A stretch of DNA of 64,000 nucleotides from NCBI GenBank assembly GCA_020725555.1, contig DYEU01000033.1, forward strand, positions 1-64,000, given 5' to 3'. The stretch comes from Desulfatibacillum sp. (lineage in GTDB: Bacteria; Desulfobacterota; Desulfobacteria; Desulfobacterales; SpSt-501). Positions 25,945-35,722 of this stretch are shown here, piece by piece; position 1 is the first letter of the stretch, and each line of letters starts with the position of its first letter. The position numbers were made by a program, and so were the translations under genes. The notes beneath the pieces were generated by a model. The model was not told the origin of the DNA, did not search any database, and saw nothing but the letters and a program-made list of their open reading frames with translations.

Positions 25945-28539
25945 ATGCCGATCGGCGGGTACCTCAAGAAGCTCCTGCGCCGCAGGGCCGCCGCGCCGGA
26001 CGACGCGGCGGCCCTGCGGCTCGAGTTCAAGGAACGCTATCACCACTTCAAGCTTCTGCTCGGCGCCAACTGCAAGGCCCTCGAGGTCATGAGCGACATC
26101 GAGGAGACCCTCCGCGGCGAGCGGCTCTTCGGCATGACCTTCGTGCGGGCCGCCTGCACCTCGGTCTGCGTGAGCGTTTTCTCCATGGTCCGCGGCCTGG
26201 AGCGGCTGGCGCCGGGCAAGTACACGGCCCTCTTCGAGCGCTTCGACGCCATCCAAAAGGACATCGAGGAAATCCTCGCGCGTCCCCTCCCCCCCCGCGA
26301 CCCCCGGTTGGTGATCCCGCTCGCCGAGCTGAACCGGGAGCTGACCGACGCGGCGGGCGGCAAGATGGCGAACTTGGGCGAGATCCGCAACCGGCTGGGC
26401 CTGCGCGTCCCGCCGGGGTTCGCGATCACCACCGCCGCCGCCGAGAGATTTTTCGCCCACCGCGAGCTGCAAACCGAAATCGACCGCCGCCTGCAGGCGG
26501 CCGAAACCGGGCGCCTCGACGCCTTGTACGCCCTGAGCGCCGAAATCCAGCAGATGATCATCCGCGCCGAGATCCCCCCGGAGGTGGAGGAGGCGATCCT
26601 CCAGGCCTACGCGGCCCTGGAGGCCGAATGCGGCCACGGCGTCAAGGTCGCTCTGCGCAGCAGCGCGCTCGGCGAGGACACGGGCGAGAACTCCTTCGCC
26701 GGGCAATACCGCTCGGAGCTGAACGTGGGGCGCGACACGCTCCTCACCGCCTACCGCGAGGTGCTCGCCAGCAAGTACGGCCTGCCCGCGATCACCTACC
26801 GGCTCCAGCGCGGCTTTCGCGACGAGGACATCGCCATGGGCGTGGGCTGCCTCGCCATGGTGCCGGCCGTGGCGGGCGGGGTCGTCTACTCCCGCAACCC
26901 GGTCGACCCCCACGATGCGCGCGTCTTCATCAACGCCGTCTGGGGGCTGCCCAAGGCCGTGGTCGACGGGAGCACGGCCTGCGATCTCTTCGTCCTCTCC
27001 CGGGACGACCCCCCGGAGCTTCTCGCCGCGGAGGTGCGCGAAAAGGAGCGCAAATACCTTTGCTACCCCGAGGAGGGCGTCTGCCGCCTGGAGGTCAGCG
27101 GCCCGGAGCGCCTCCAGCCCGCCCTCACCCGCGAACAGGCCGTCGCTCTGGCGCGGGTCGCGCTGGCGCTCGAGCGCCACTACGGGACGCCCCAGGACAT
27201 CGAGTGGGCGACGGACGAGGCGGGCGAGATCGTGATCCTCCAGTGCCGGCCCCTTACCGCGAAGGAGCCTCCGACCGAGGCGGCGGCCCCGGCCGCCCTG
27301 GAAGAGGAATCCCTCCTCTGCCGCGGCGGCGTCACCGCGAGCCCCGGCGCCGGGGCCGGCCCGGTTTTCGTCGCCGAGCGCGCCGCGGACCTGCTCTCCT
27401 TCCCGCAGGGGGCCGTGCTCGTGGTCCGCCAGGCGCTGCCGCGCTGGGCCTCGCTGTTGGGGCGGGCGGCCGCCGTGGTCGCCGAGGAGGGCGGGTTCGC
27501 CGGCCACCTCGCGAGCGTGGCCCGCGAGTTCGGGGTCCCCGCGCTCTTCGGCCTGCCGGGCGCGGTCGAGCGCCTGCGGGCGGCGGGGGAGGTGACGGTC
27601 GACGCGACCGGGCGCCGGGTGGTCGCCGGCCGCCGGGAAGCGCTCCTTGCGGCCCAGGCCCCGCGCCGGCCGCTCATGCAGGGGAGCCCCGTCCATCGCC
27701 TCCTCGAGGAGGCCGCCCGCCGCATCGTCCCCTTGAACCTGCTCGACCCCGACGCCCTCGAGTTCGCCCCCGAGCACTGCCGCACGCTCCACGACATCAC
27801 GCGCTTCATCCACGAAAAAGCCGTGCTCGAGATGTTCCGCTTCGGACAGGACCATCACTTCTCGGAACGCTCGAGCAAGCAGCTCTACGTCGAGGTCCCC
27901 ATGCAATGGTGGATCCTCAACCTGGACGACGGCTTCACCGAGGAGGTCGAGGGGCGCTACGTCCGGCTCGGCCAGATCGCCTGCCGGCCGATGCTCGCCT
28001 TCTGGAGGGGCTTCACCGCGATCCCCTGGGAGGGCCCCCCCGCGGTCGACGGCCGGGGGATGCTCTCGGTCCTCTTCCAGGCGACGACCAACCGCTCGCT
28101 CAACCTCGGGGTCCGCTCGAAGTTCGCCGAGCGCAACTACTTCATGATCGCGCGCTCCTTCTGCTGCCTCAACCAGCGGCTGGGCTTTCACTTCGCCACC
28201 CTCGAGGCCCTGGTGAGCGAGCGCACGGCGGAGAATTACCTCAGCTTCCAGTTCAAGGGCGGGGCGGCCGATTTCGAGCGGCGCATGGCACGCGTGCACC
28301 TCGTGGCCGAGATCCTGGAGGACCTGGGGTTCGGCGTCGAGATCCGCGAGGACCACCTCGTCGCCCGCATCGAGGCGCGGCCCGAGCCGGACCTCCTGAA
28401 GCGGATCGAGGTTCTGGGGTACCTCGCCCTCCACACCCGGCAGATGGACATGGTCATGGCCAACCCGACCCAGGTGGAACACTACCGGCGCAAGTACCGT
28501 GCGGACATCGAGCAATTGCTTGCCCGCGGTTCGGCCTGA
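25945..28539 (+). CDS. PEP-synthase-like phosphotransferase with unusual C-terminal domain, copy B
   Basis: An 864-residue paralogue of the gene at 16785. Helical N-terminal region, ATP-binding domain (AGGKMANLGEIRNRLGLRVPPGFAITT; ALRSSALGEDTGENSFAGQYRS; QDIEWATDEAGEIVILQCRP), phosphohistidine domain with His521 in GGFAGHLASVAREFGVP, and the same non-barrel C-terminal domain with PLNLLDP, CRTLHDITRFIHEK and FKGGAADFERR. The catalytic segments of a PEP/pyruvate barrel are absent. ATG 25945 is 18 bp after the upstream membrane-protein gene. Two copies with the same truncated design beside TSUP genes argue that this is a dedicated enzyme, not a damaged PEP synthase. Confidence 0.82.
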   Translation: MPIGGYLKKLLRRRAAAPDDAAALRLEFKERYHHFKLLLGANCKALEVMSDIEETLRGERLFGMTFVRAACTSVCVSVFSMVRGLERLAPGKYTALFERFDAIQKDIEEILARPLPPRDPRLVIPLAELNRELTDAAGGKMANLGEIRNRLGLRVPPGFAITTAAAERFFAHRELQTEIDRRLQAAETGRLDALYALSAEIQQMIIRAEIPPEVEEAILQAYAALEAECGHGVKVALRSSALGEDTGENSFAGQYRSELNVGRDTLLTAYREVLASKYGLPAITYRLQRGFRDEDIAMGVGCLAMVPAVAGGVVYSRNPVDPHDARVFINAVWGLPKAVVDGSTACDLFVLSRDDPPELLAAEVREKERKYLCYPEEGVCRLEVSGPERLQPALTREQAVALARVALALERHYGTPQDIEWATDEAGEIVILQCRPLTAKEPPTEAAAPAALEEESLLCRGGVTASPGAGAGPVFVAERAADLLSFPQGAVLVVRQALPRWASLLGRAAAVVAEEGGFAGHLASVAREFGVPALFGLPGAVERLRAAGEVTVDATGRRVVAGRREALLAAQAPRRPLMQGSPVHRLLEEAARRIVPLNLLDPDALEFAPEHCRTLHDITRFIHEKAVLEMFRFGQDHHFSERSSKQLYVEVPMQWWILNLDDGFTEEVEGRYVRLGQIACRPMLAFWRGFTAIPWEGPPAVDGRGMLSVLFQATTNRSLNLGVRSKFAERNYFMIARSFCCLNQRLGFHFATLEALVSERTAENYLSFQFKGGAADFERRMARVHLVAEILEDLGFGVEIREDHLVARIEARPEPDLLKRIEVLGYLALHTRQMDMVMANPTQVEHYRRKYRADIEQLLARGSA

Positions 28540-28544
28540 CCCGG

Positions 28545-28564
28545 CGGCCGGCTTGCCCCGGCCG
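28545..28564 (+). terminator. Hairpin after PEP-synthase-like copy B
   Basis: CGGCCGG (28545-28551) pairs with CCGGCCG (28558-28564), 6-nt loop, followed by GTCGTTTCT. Only a short, impure U-tract, so partial termination at best. Confidence 0.4.
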
Positions 28565-28617
28565 GTCGTTTCTGTCATACATCGGGCATTCTCCCCACCT
28601 CCGGCCGGATCGCCGCG

Positions 28618-30279
28618 ATGGACAAGCATCTCTACAGCCGGCTCCAGACCAAGATCATCCTGCTCACCCTGGCGGTGTCGTTCACGCCGCTCTTGCTTCT
28701 CGGGGTCATGATCTACCGGCAGTTCGCCGCGATGTACGTCGAGAAGATCCGGGAGCAGATCCATTTCCGGGCCGAGTCCCGGGCCGACGCCGTCGATCTC
28801 TTTCTCGCCGAGCGCACGGCGATCCTCGGCGCCATCGCCGACACCCACAGCCTCGCCGAGATGGCGCGCGAGGAGACCCTCGCCTCCTGCCTTGCCATCA
28901 TGAACGCCCGCGCCGGGGCCTTCGTCGATCTCGGGGTGATCGATCAGCACGGCACCCAGCTCGCCTACGTCGGGCCCTACGATCTCGCCGGGAAGAACTA
29001 TTACGAGCAGCCGTGGTTCGGCCAGGTCATGAGCCGCGGCGTCCACATCAGCGACGTCTACCTGGGCTTCCGGCGCCTGCCCCATTTCATCATCGCCGTG
29101 CGCCGCCAGGAAGGGCAGCGCAACTGGGTGCTGCGGGCGACGATCGACCCGGAGCTCTTCGGCCGGATCGTCCAGGTGGGGCAGATCGGCAAAACCGGGG
29201 ACGCCTTCGTGGTCAACCGCGAGGGGATCCTCCAGACCCAGCCGCGGCACTCCGGCAACATCCTCGAGCCCTCGCCGGTCCGGCCGACCCTCTTCGGCAA
29301 GCAGACCATGACCGTCGACGGCGCGCTCCTCGGCCGACCGGGGGTTCTCTACGCGGGAACCTGGCTCAAGTCGGCGGACTGGCTGCTCGTGGTGAGCGGC
29401 GACGTGGAGGAGGACCTGGCCCAGCTCTTCAGCGCCCGCACGATCCAGACGCTGATCATCGTCGGCGGGATGCTGGCGATCGTCCTCACCACGATTTTCA
29501 CCACCCGGACGCTCGTGCGGCAGATGATCCAAGCCGAAACGCGGCTGCGCGAAATGGATGCGCAGCTCATCCAGACCGACAAGCTCGCGGCCCTGGGCAA
29601 GATGGCCGCCGGGGTCGCCCACGAGATCAACAACCCGCTCGCCGTGATCCTGCAGAAGACGGGCTGGATGCGGGACCTGCTGGAGGAGGAAGATCTCCGC
29701 GACAGCCCCAATTTCCGGGAGTTCCGGGATGCGGTCCTCAAGGTCGAAGAGCACGTCGAGCGCGCCCGCAAGGTGGTCCACGACATGCTCGGCTATGCCC
29801 GCCGCATGGAGCCGCGCGCCGAGGCGATCGAGGTCAACCGGATCATCGATCAGACGGTCGACATCCTGAAAAACTACGCCCGCAACAACAGCATCGACAT
29901 CCGCACCGAGCTCGACCCGGCGCTTCCCCCGACCACGGGCGACGGCGCCCAGATCCAGCAGGTGATCCTCAATCTCGTCAACAACGCGATCGACGCGATC
30001 GGCAGAAACGGCCTCATCGTGATCCGCAGCGAGCACGCCGGCGACGCGATCCGCATTTCCGTCGCCGACAACGGCCCCGGGATCCCGGAGCACCTGCAGC
30101 GCAAGGTCTTCGACCCCTTTTTCACCACGAAGAACACCGGCAAGGGGACCGGGCTCGGCCTCTGGATCAGCTACACCATCATCGAGAAGATGGGCGGGAC
30201 GATGACCCTGCAGAGCAAGCCGGGCGAGGGGACGACCTTCACGATCACGTTGCCGATCGTCCCCCCGCCGCCGCAGTAA
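28618..30279 (+). CDS. Sensor histidine kinase with Cache-like periplasmic domain (paralogue 2)
   Basis: A 553-residue kinase: TM1 about 13-32 ([20 protein letters not shown]), Cache-type sensor about 35-275, TM2 about 280-298 ([17 protein letters not shown]), HisKA with His in [18 protein letters not shown], HATPase ([45 protein letters not shown]). The sensor contains [46 protein letters not shown]-like text that matches the kinase at 21122 nearly position by position. It follows copy B by 78 bp and precedes a receiver gene. Probably responds to the same class of signal as its paralogue but is wired to the second cluster. Confidence 0.92.
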   Translation: MDKHLYSRLQTKIILLTLAVSFTPLLLLGVMIYRQFAAMYVEKIREQIHFRAESRADAVDLFLAERTAILGAIADTHSLAEMAREETLASCLAIMNARAGAFVDLGVIDQHGTQLAYVGPYDLAGKNYYEQPWFGQVMSRGVHISDVYLGFRRLPHFIIAVRRQEGQRNWVLRATIDPELFGRIVQVGQIGKTGDAFVVNREGILQTQPRHSGNILEPSPVRPTLFGKQTMTVDGALLGRPGVLYAGTWLKSADWLLVVSGDVEEDLAQLFSARTIQTLIIVGGMLAIVLTTIFTTRTLVRQMIQAETRLREMDAQLIQTDKLAALGKMAAGVAHEINNPLAVILQKTGWMRDLLEEEDLRDSPNFREFRDAVLKVEEHVERARKVVHDMLGYARRMEPRAEAIEVNRIIDQTVDILKNYARNNSIDIRTELDPALPPTTGDGAQIQQVILNLVNNAIDAIGRNGLIVIRSEHAGDAIRISVADNGPGIPEHLQRKVFDPFFTTKNTGKGTGLGLWISYTIIEKMGGTMTLQSKPGEGTTFTITLPIVPPPPQ

Positions 30280-30337
30280 GCCCCGGCCGCGTCCGGGGGA
30301 CGACGCGCTTCCGGGCCCCCCTCGGCAAGGAGAGGCG

Positions 30338-30766
30338 ATGGATCAGCCGAACATCCTGGTGGTCGACGACGAAGGCGATTTCCTCGAGACGTTGATGAAG
30401 CGGTTGCAGAGGCGGAACATTCCCGCGCTGGGGTGCTCAAGCGGAGAGGAGGCCCTGCAGCTCATCCGGACAAGCCCGTTCGACGTCGTGGTGCTCGACA
30501 TCAAGATGCCGGGCGGCATGGACGGCATCCAGACGCTCAAGGAGATCAAGAAGGTCCGCCCCGAAACCGAGGTGATCCTCCTCACCGGCCACGCCTCGAT
30601 CGAAACCGGGATGGAGGGCATGCAGAGCGGCGCCTACGATTACCTGCTCAAGCCGATCCTGCTCGAGAACCTCCTCGAGAAGATGGCCCAGGCGCTCGAG
30701 CGCCGGGGCGGTGCCGCCCAGCGCGCCCAGAGCGAACGGATCCGCAGCCTCCTGCCCAAGGGGTAG
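30338..30766 (+). CDS. Stand-alone response-regulator receiver, partner of the 28618 kinase
   Basis: A 142-residue REC domain: VVDDEGDFLETLMKRLQRRNI, phospho-Asp in VVVLDIKMPGGMDG (with one extra Gly), Thr in LLTGHAS, Lys in LLKPILL, and a basic C-terminal tail. GCAAGGAGAGGCG precedes the ATG. It ends 21 bp from the convergent map gene. It closely resembles the receiver at 23432. Confidence 0.9.
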   Translation: MDQPNILVVDDEGDFLETLMKRLQRRNIPALGCSSGEEALQLIRTSPFDVVVLDIKMPGGMDGIQTLKEIKKVRPETEVILLTGHASIETGMEGMQSGAYDYLLKPILLENLLEKMAQALERRGGAAQRAQSERIRSLLPKG

Positions 30767-30787
30767 CGCCGGGGCGGCCCCGCGGGG

Positions 30788-31678
30788 TCAGTCCTCCCAG
30801 GGGGTCAGGCTCTCGCAGCCTTCCGCGGTGACGAGCACCGTCTGCTCGAACTGCGCGGAAAGCGAGCCGTCGCGCGTGACGGCGGTCCAGCGGTCGGGGA
30901 GGATGTTCAGCTCGCGGCGGCCGAGGTTGATCATGGGCTCGATCGTGAAGACCATGCCCGGCACGAGGACGAGGCCGCTTCCCGGCCGGCCGAAGTGCGG
31001 CACCTGCGGCGGCTCGTGGAAGTCGAAGCCCACGCCGTGGCCGACGAACTCGCGCACGACCGAACAGCCCTGCGCCTCGGCGTAGGACTGGATCGCCCAA
31101 CCGATGTCCCCCAGCGTGTTCGCCGGTTTCACCGCCGCCATGCCCCGCCGGAGGCACTCGCGCGCGACGGCGACGATCTTGCGCGCCTCCGGCCCGGGGG
31201 TGCCGACGAAGAAGGTGCGGTTCGCATCGGCGTAGTAGCCTTCGAGCACCGAGGTCACGTCCACGTTGACGATGTCGCCCTCGCGCAGGATGCGGCCGCC
31301 GGGGATCCCGTGGCAGATCTCCTCGTTGACCGAGACGCACACGCTCTTGGGAAAGCCGCGGTAGTGGAGCGGGGCCGGCCGGGCGCCGTGCCGCAGGGTG
31401 AACTCGTGGACCCAGCGGTCGATCTCCTCGGTGGCGATCCCGGGGCGCAGCCGCCGGGCGACCAGCTCCAGCGTGTCCACCACGAGGCGCCCGGCGCGCC
31501 GGATCGCCTCGACGTCCTCCGGGCCCTTCAGGCGGATGCCGTAGTCGCGGGCGTAGCGGGCGGCGACCGCGGCAGGGGATTCGTTCTGCGGCTTGAGGGC
31601 GCAACATTTCTTGAACTTGAGCCCGCTGCCGCAGGGGCAGGGGTCGTTGCGCCCGATCTTGGGAAGCTTGAGGTTCAT
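30788..31678 (-). CDS. map: Methionine aminopeptidase type I with SEC-C motif
   Basis: A 296-residue enzyme that removes the N-terminal Met from nascent proteins. It starts with a zinc-binding SEC-C motif ([19 protein letters not shown], residues about 8-26), then the pita-bread peptidase fold. Metal ligands are visible in [19 protein letters not shown] (Asp pair), [14 protein letters not shown] (His), MVFTIEPMI (Glu) and [11 protein letters not shown] (Glu). The SEC-C form is common in this phylum. No strong ribosome site is visible before ATG 31678. An 18-bp near-palindrome (CCGGCCGGC-AA-GCCGGCCGG) lies at about 31706-31725 in the leader. Confidence 0.95.
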   Translation of the reverse strand: MNLKLPKIGRNDPCPCGSGLKFKKCCALKPQNESPAAVAARYARDYGIRLKGPEDVEAIRRAGRLVVDTLELVARRLRPGIATEEIDRWVHEFTLRHGARPAPLHYRGFPKSVCVSVNEEICHGIPGGRILREGDIVNVDVTSVLEGYYADANRTFFVGTPGPEARKIVAVARECLRRGMAAVKPANTLGDIGWAIQSYAEAQGCSVVREFVGHGVGFDFHEPPQVPHFGRPGSGLVLVPGMVFTIEPMINLGRRELNILPDRWTAVTRDGSLSAQFEQTVLVTAEGCESLTPWED

Positions 31679-31800
31679 GCGGACGGTGACGATGAACTCC
31701 TCCCCCGGCCGGCAAGCCGGCCGGTCCGCTGCCTGTAATACATCGCTTTCCCGGAATCAATCCCCGGGCCCGCGGCCTGGGGGCGGAGTCCCGCGCTTCC

Positions 31801-32868
31801 TCACGCCTCGTGCAGGATGACGGCGAAGGCGCTGAAGGCGACGTGCACCGCCTGCCCCCGCCGCAACCCCAGCCGATCGAGGCGCTCGCGGGTGATCACG
31901 GCGCAGAGCTCGATCCCGGCCTCGGTCCGGGTCACCACCTCCGCGGTCAGCGTTCCGCGACGGATGCGCCGCACCCGGCCGGCGATCACGTTGTCGGCGC
32001 TCGTGCGGTCCCCCCGGCCGTCCGCAACGAGCGCGAGCCAAGGCGCCTTCACCTCGGCCGCGACCCAGCCGCCGGGGGTTAGCCCCAGGCGCTCGAGGCT
32101 CTCGCGGGTGATCACCGCGTGCAGGAGCTCCCCGGAGGGAAGGGCGATCCCGACCCCCGCCTGGACGTCGCCCAACCGGATGGCGGCGACTTTGCCGTAG
32201 AAGGCGTTCCGGGCCGAGGTCGTCCGCCGCCGCGAGCGCTCGAGGTAGAAGGCCTCCGCCCGCCGCAGGTCGGCCTCGGAGAAGCGCACGTAGGCGGCGG
32301 CGCCCTCCGGTGTTGCCTGCCCGAGCACCCGCTGCACGACCGGGAGCGGGACGTTTTCGCGCACCAGCTCGAGCGCCCGCGCGCGCCGGACGGCCTCCGG
32401 CGCCCCGAGCGCGGCCGGCAGCCCGACCTCGCGGGCGCGCTCGTAGAACTTGCGGCGCACGTGGGCGGGATCGAGGGCGAGCGCACCGGCCCCGGGCCGC
32501 CCGGGAGGCTGTGCCCGAAACCAGGCGGCGGCCTCGGCGGCCACCTCGGCCGGGATCCTCACCTCGCGCGGAAGCCCCCGGCCGCCGCGTCCCTTGCGGA
32601 AGCGGACCACGCCCCGCCCGGGGTCGAGATCGCCTCCCAGGTCGAGCCCCAGCACCTCGCGGAGCCGCGCCCCGGTGTGGCGGATCAAGAGGAAAATGAG
32701 CCGCACGCGGCGCCGGGAAGAGGCGATGTCGGCCCGCGCGGTGCGTTTCGCCCAGGCGTCGAAGGCCTCTTCCAGGCGGGCGAGTTGCCGGGAGGTGAGG
32801 CAGGGCGGGCCCCCGGAGGGGGGCCGCGCGGGCGGGGTGCGGCACGAGTTGCCAGACAAGGGGCGCAT
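31801..32868 (-). CDS. tunR: TunR-type tungstate/molybdate regulator (recombinase-like DNA-binding domain plus two Mop/TOBE domains)
   Basis: A 355-residue regulator. Residues about 20-215 have the tyrosine-recombinase fold: LIRHTGARLREVLGLDL keeps the first Arg, but the later HxxRH becomes PEAVRRAR and LGH becomes LGQ, so recombinase catalysis is unlikely. Residues about 220-355 hold two molbindin-type domains (SARNAFYGKVAAI... and SADNVIAGRVRRI...), as in ModE. This combination is the TunR family, described in sulfate-reducing Deltaproteobacteria as a tungstate-responsive regulator that either activates modABC or represses TSUP transporters. It is divergent from a TSUP gene with a long inverted repeat over the promoter, which fits the repressor class. 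Start ATG 32868 is chosen over an in-frame upstream extension. Confidence 0.9.
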   Translation of the reverse strand: MRPLSGNSCRTPPARPPSGGPPCLTSRQLARLEEAFDAWAKRTARADIASSRRRVRLIFLLIRHTGARLREVLGLDLGGDLDPGRGVVRFRKGRGGRGLPREVRIPAEVAAEAAAWFRAQPPGRPGAGALALDPAHVRRKFYERAREVGLPAALGAPEAVRRARALELVRENVPLPVVQRVLGQATPEGAAAYVRFSEADLRRAEAFYLERSRRRTTSARNAFYGKVAAIRLGDVQAGVGIALPSGELLHAVITRESLERLGLTPGGWVAAEVKAPWLALVADGRGDRTSADNVIAGRVRRIRRGTLTAEVVTRTEAGIELCAVITRERLDRLGLRRGQAVHVAFSAFAVILHEA

Positions 32869-32889
32869 CGCCTCGGTTTCCCTTTCGCC

Positions 32890-32919
32890 TTGACACGCCG
32901 GCGGGCGGTACGGTAGGCT
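32890..32919 (+). promoter_or_regulatory. Sigma-70-type promoter of the TunR-linked TSUP gene
   Basis: Perfect -35 TTGACA (32890-32895), 18-bp spacer, TAGGCT (32914-32919). The transcription start would fall inside the inverted repeat at 32916-32961. Confidence 0.6.
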
Positions 32920-32961
32920 TGCAGTGTCACGAATAGGGGAAAAATCGTGTCTATGCAAGCC
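32916..32961. promoter_or_regulatory. Likely TunR operator: long interrupted inverted repeat
   Basis: GGCTTGCA-N4-CACGA, 12-bp centre, TCGTG-N4-TGCAAGCC: outer arms 8/8 and inner arms 5/5 matches. A two-armed, spaced design is what a recombinase-derived DNA-binding domain would recognise. It overlaps the -10 region and start point of the TSUP promoter, so binding should repress. Confidence 0.7.
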
Positions 32962-33004
32962 CCCGTCCGCGCCCCCGCGCGCCGGGGAGGATGAGGAGGC
33001 CCGG

Positions 33005-33979
33005 ATGGACGCCTGGGTGGTCCGGTTTCCGGTTTCCGGGGTCGAAACCCTCTGGTTTCTCCCGCCGCTCGTGGCGCTTGCGGTCTCCACCGTCACCTCG
33101 ATGGGCGGGGTCTCGGGGGCGTTTCTGCTGCTCCCCTACCAGATGAGCGTCCTCCACTACACGGCGCCCTCGGTCAGCGCGACGAACTTCGTCTACAACA
33201 TCGTCGCCATCCCGAGCGGCGTCTACCGCTACCTCCGCGAGGGCCGCATGGCCTGGCCGCTCACCTGGATCGTCATCGTGGGCACGCTGCCCGGCGTGCT
33301 GATCGGCTACTACCTGCGCATCCTCTACCTGCCGGACCCGCGGGCCTTCAAAGGCTTCGTCGGGCTGGTGCTGCTCTACATCGGGGGCCGCCTGCTCTGG
33401 GAGATGACCCCCCGCTCCCGCCGGGGGAAAGAGGAGATGAAGGCCCTCGAGCAGCGCTTCCAGGAGCAGGTGAAGCGCCTGCGGGGCGAGCGGGCCTCGA
33501 AGATCGCCGCCGGGCTTCCGGCCGAGGCGGTGGTGCGCACGATCTCCTTCACCGCCAGCCGCGTGGAATACGAGTTCTGGGGGGAGCGCTTTTCCTACTC
33601 CACGCCGGGCATGTTCGCGCTCGCCTTCGTCGTGGGCGTCATCGGCGGGACCTACGGCATCGGCGGCGGGGCGATCATCGCCCCCTTCTGCGTCGCCGTC
33701 TTTCGCCTGCCGGTCTACACCGTGGCCGGGGCGGCGCTGATGGGGACCTTTCTCACCTCGATCGCCGGGGTCTTCTTCTACACCGTGCTTCCCGCCCGGG
33801 GCGACCTCGCCACCCGGCCCGACTGGCTCCTCGGGGCCCTCTTCGGCGCAGGCGGCTTTGCGGGCATGTACCTCGGGGCGCGGCTTCAGAAATACGTCCC
33901 CCAGAAAGTCATCAAGGCGATCTTGGGGGCGATCATCGTCTTCCTGGCGGCCCGCTACATCGGGCAATTTCTGTTCTGA
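33005..33979 (+). CDS. TSUP (TauE/SafE) family anion exporter, TunR-linked (copy C)
   Basis: A 324-residue TSUP transporter. Half-repeats: STVTSMGGVSGAFLLLPYQM...APSVSATNFVYNI near 20-60 and GVIGGTYGIGGGAIIAPFCV...GAALMGTFLTS near 210-260, separated by a charged loop of about 55 residues. It is the most divergent of the three TSUP proteins here and has the form of the transporters that TunR represses in sulfate reducers, so it may export tungstate, molybdate or another toxic oxyanion. ATG 33005 follows GGATGAGGAGGCCCGG. Convergent with tupC, 23 bp away. Confidence 0.88.
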   Translation: MDAWVVRFPVSGVETLWFLPPLVALAVSTVTSMGGVSGAFLLLPYQMSVLHYTAPSVSATNFVYNIVAIPSGVYRYLREGRMAWPLTWIVIVGTLPGVLIGYYLRILYLPDPRAFKGFVGLVLLYIGGRLLWEMTPRSRRGKEEMKALEQRFQEQVKRLRGERASKIAAGLPAEAVVRTISFTASRVEYEFWGERFSYSTPGMFALAFVVGVIGGTYGIGGGAIIAPFCVAVFRLPVYTVAGAALMGTFLTSIAGVFFYTVLPARGDLATRPDWLLGALFGAGGFAGMYLGARLQKYVPQKVIKAILGAIIVFLAARYIGQFLF

Positions 33980-34002
33980 GACCGGCCGGGGACGGCCCCC
34001 CT

Positions 34003-35031
34003 TCAGAACCACCGGATCGCGTCGGCATCGTAGCCCAAAACGGCGCGGCGTCCCGGGAAGAGCCCCTGTTCCTCGACCTGCCGGGGGCTCAAAACGACGG
34101 TGAAGGGGATGCCGGAGACGAGAACGCAGATGCGCACGTTCCCCGATGTCTTCTCCAACGCCAGCCGCGTGATGACGCCCGACAGGGTGTGGCCCGTCGG
34201 CCACGGCATCGCCCGCGGCCCGTCGCCGCCGAGCAGCCGCAGCTCGTCGATGACGGCCGCCGCGTCCGCCTCCGGCGGCGGGGGGACGACGAGCCGCTGG
34301 CCGTCCGCCAGCGGCTTTTCCCATCGGTCCCCGCCGGGCGCCCTCTGCCAGGGGCCGAACAGGACGTTTTCCCGGCCCGTCCCGAACACCCGACCTTTCA
34401 GCAGGTGGAGAACCGTGTCCGACACCTCGTAGAGCCACTGCGCGTCGTGGCTGGCGACGACCAGGGTCGTCCCCCAGTCGCGCTGCGCCTTCAGGGCGGC
34501 CTCCTGAATCAGCTGCGCGCTGAGGGCATCCACGCTCGCCGTCGGCTCGTCCAGCAGGAGCACCTCCGGCTGGAGGGCCAGGCGCGCCGCGAGCGCGACC
34601 CGTTGGGCCTCGCCGCCGGAGAGGGCCTCCGAGGGCCGCCGGGCGAACCGGCGCGCATCGAGGCCGACGAAGGAGAGCGCCTGGGCCGCCCGCTCCTCGA
34701 GCGGTCCGTTCACCCTGCGGATCCGCAGGCCGTAGACGACGTTTTCCAGGACGCTGCGCTTGAGCAGGAACGGCTCCTGGGGGAGCAGGGCCACGCGGCC
34801 GCGGACCTCGGGCGCAAAGGGCCCGGCCGGCCGGCCTTCGAAGCGGATTTCCCCGGAGGTCGGCCGCTCAATGAATCCCATCAGCCTCAGGAAGGTGCTC
34901 TTGCCGCTGCCGTTGGGCCCCATCACCCCGACGATGCCGCCCCGCTCGAGCACGAGCCGCTCGATCCGCAGGGCCTGCCGGCCGCGATAGCGATGCGCGA
35001 GGCCGCGGATGTCGTAAAGCGGGCTTCCCAC
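34003..35031 (-). CDS. tupC: Tungstate ABC transporter ATPase with C-terminal TOBE-like domain
   Basis: A 342-residue ABC ATPase. Walker A GPNGSGKST near 37-45, Q-loop LLPQEPF, signature LSGGEAQRVALA near 135, Walker B LLLDEPTASVD, switch His in VVASHDAQW. The last 65 residues (GVITRLALEKTSGNVRICVLVSGIPFTVVLS) look like a TOBE-type oxyanion-sensing domain, suggesting feedback by substrate. The start is 1 bp after the tupB stop. Context with TupA and TupB makes tungstate the likely substrate. Confidence 0.88.
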   Translation of the reverse strand: MGSPLYDIRGLAHRYRGRQALRIERLVLERGGIVGVMGPNGSGKSTFLRLMGFIERPTSGEIRFEGRPAGPFAPEVRGRVALLPQEPFLLKRSVLENVVYGLRIRRVNGPLEERAAQALSFVGLDARRFARRPSEALSGGEAQRVALAARLALQPEVLLLDEPTASVDALSAQLIQEAALKAQRDWGTTLVVASHDAQWLYEVSDTVLHLLKGRVFGTGRENVLFGPWQRAPGGDRWEKPLADGQRLVVPPPPEADAAAVIDELRLLGGDGPRAMPWPTGHTLSGVITRLALEKTSGNVRICVLVSGIPFTVVLSPRQVEEQGLFPGRRAVLGYDADAIRWF

Positions 35032-35032
35032 G

Positions 35033-35722
35033 TCAATGCCTCTTGCGGAGAAATGAGACCGCGAAGTTCACCCCGAAGGCGATCCCGAGCAGCACCAGCC
35101 CCAAGGCGATTCCCATCGCGAATTCGCCCTTGTTGGTTTCGAGCGCGATGGCGGTGGTGATCGTGCGCGTCCGCCATTTGATGTTGCCGCCGACCATCAT
35201 GGCGATGCCGACTTCGGTCATCACGCGGCCGTAGGCCATTAGGGCGGCGGCGACGACTCCGTGGCGCGCCTCCCAGAGCGTGCTCAGGAAAAGCTGCCGG
35301 CGACTCGCCCCCAGGGATATCAGTGCGACGCGCAGCCCTCGATCGGAACCCTCCACCGCCGTCGCGCACAGCGCGATCACGATCGGAAGGGCCAGGATGG
35401 TCAGGCCGACGGCGATGCCCGGCAGGGTGAACAACAGGCCCCAGTGGCCGAGCGGACCCCGGCTCGTAAAAAGGGCGTAGACCAGCAGGCCGATGAAAAC
35501 CGTCGGCAGCGCGAGCAGGGTGTCCACCGCCACCCGCACCTGATTCTTGAAGCGGAACTCGAAATAGCCCAGGCAGAAGCCCAGCGGCAGCCCCATGGCG
35601 AGGGTGGCCAGCAGAGAATAGGCGGAAACGGTCATCGTGGCCGAAATGGCGGAAAAAGTCTCCGGGTCGCCGTTCGCCAGCAGGCCGATGGCCTTGATGA
35701 ACCCCTCGATCAGAAAATCCAT
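35033..35722 (-). CDS. tupB: Tungstate ABC transporter permease
   Basis: A 229-residue inner-membrane permease with about five TM helices. The EAA-type loop is visible as ISLGASRRQLFLSTLWEARHGVVAA, and the conserved GRVMTEVGIAMMVGGNI near residue 165 is typical of TupB proteins. The start MDFLIEGFIKAIGLL at 35722 fits the family; a longer frame upstream has no family support. 74 bp separate it from tupA upstream. Confidence 0.9.
   Translation of the reverse strand: MDFLIEGFIKAIGLLANGDPETFSAISATMTVSAYSLLATLAMGLPLGFCLGYFEFRFKNQVRVAVDTLLALPTVFIGLLVYALFTSRGPLGHWGLLFTLPGIAVGLTILALPIVIALCATAVEGSDRGLRVALISLGASRRQLFLSTLWEARHGVVAAALMAYGRVMTEVGIAMMVGGNIKWRTRTITTAIALETNKGEFAMGIALGLVLLGIAFGVNFAVSFLRKRH

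Noticed and set aside
25201-30093. 1630-codon open frame on the minus strand
   Set aside because: Mirror frame of five real plus-strand genes, produced by high G+C codon bias; its translation is low-complexity Arg/Gly/Asp/His-rich text with no domain.
31706-31725. Perfect GC palindrome in the map leader as a terminator
   Set aside because: No U-run on either strand and only a 2-nt loop; more likely a chance structure or regulator site.
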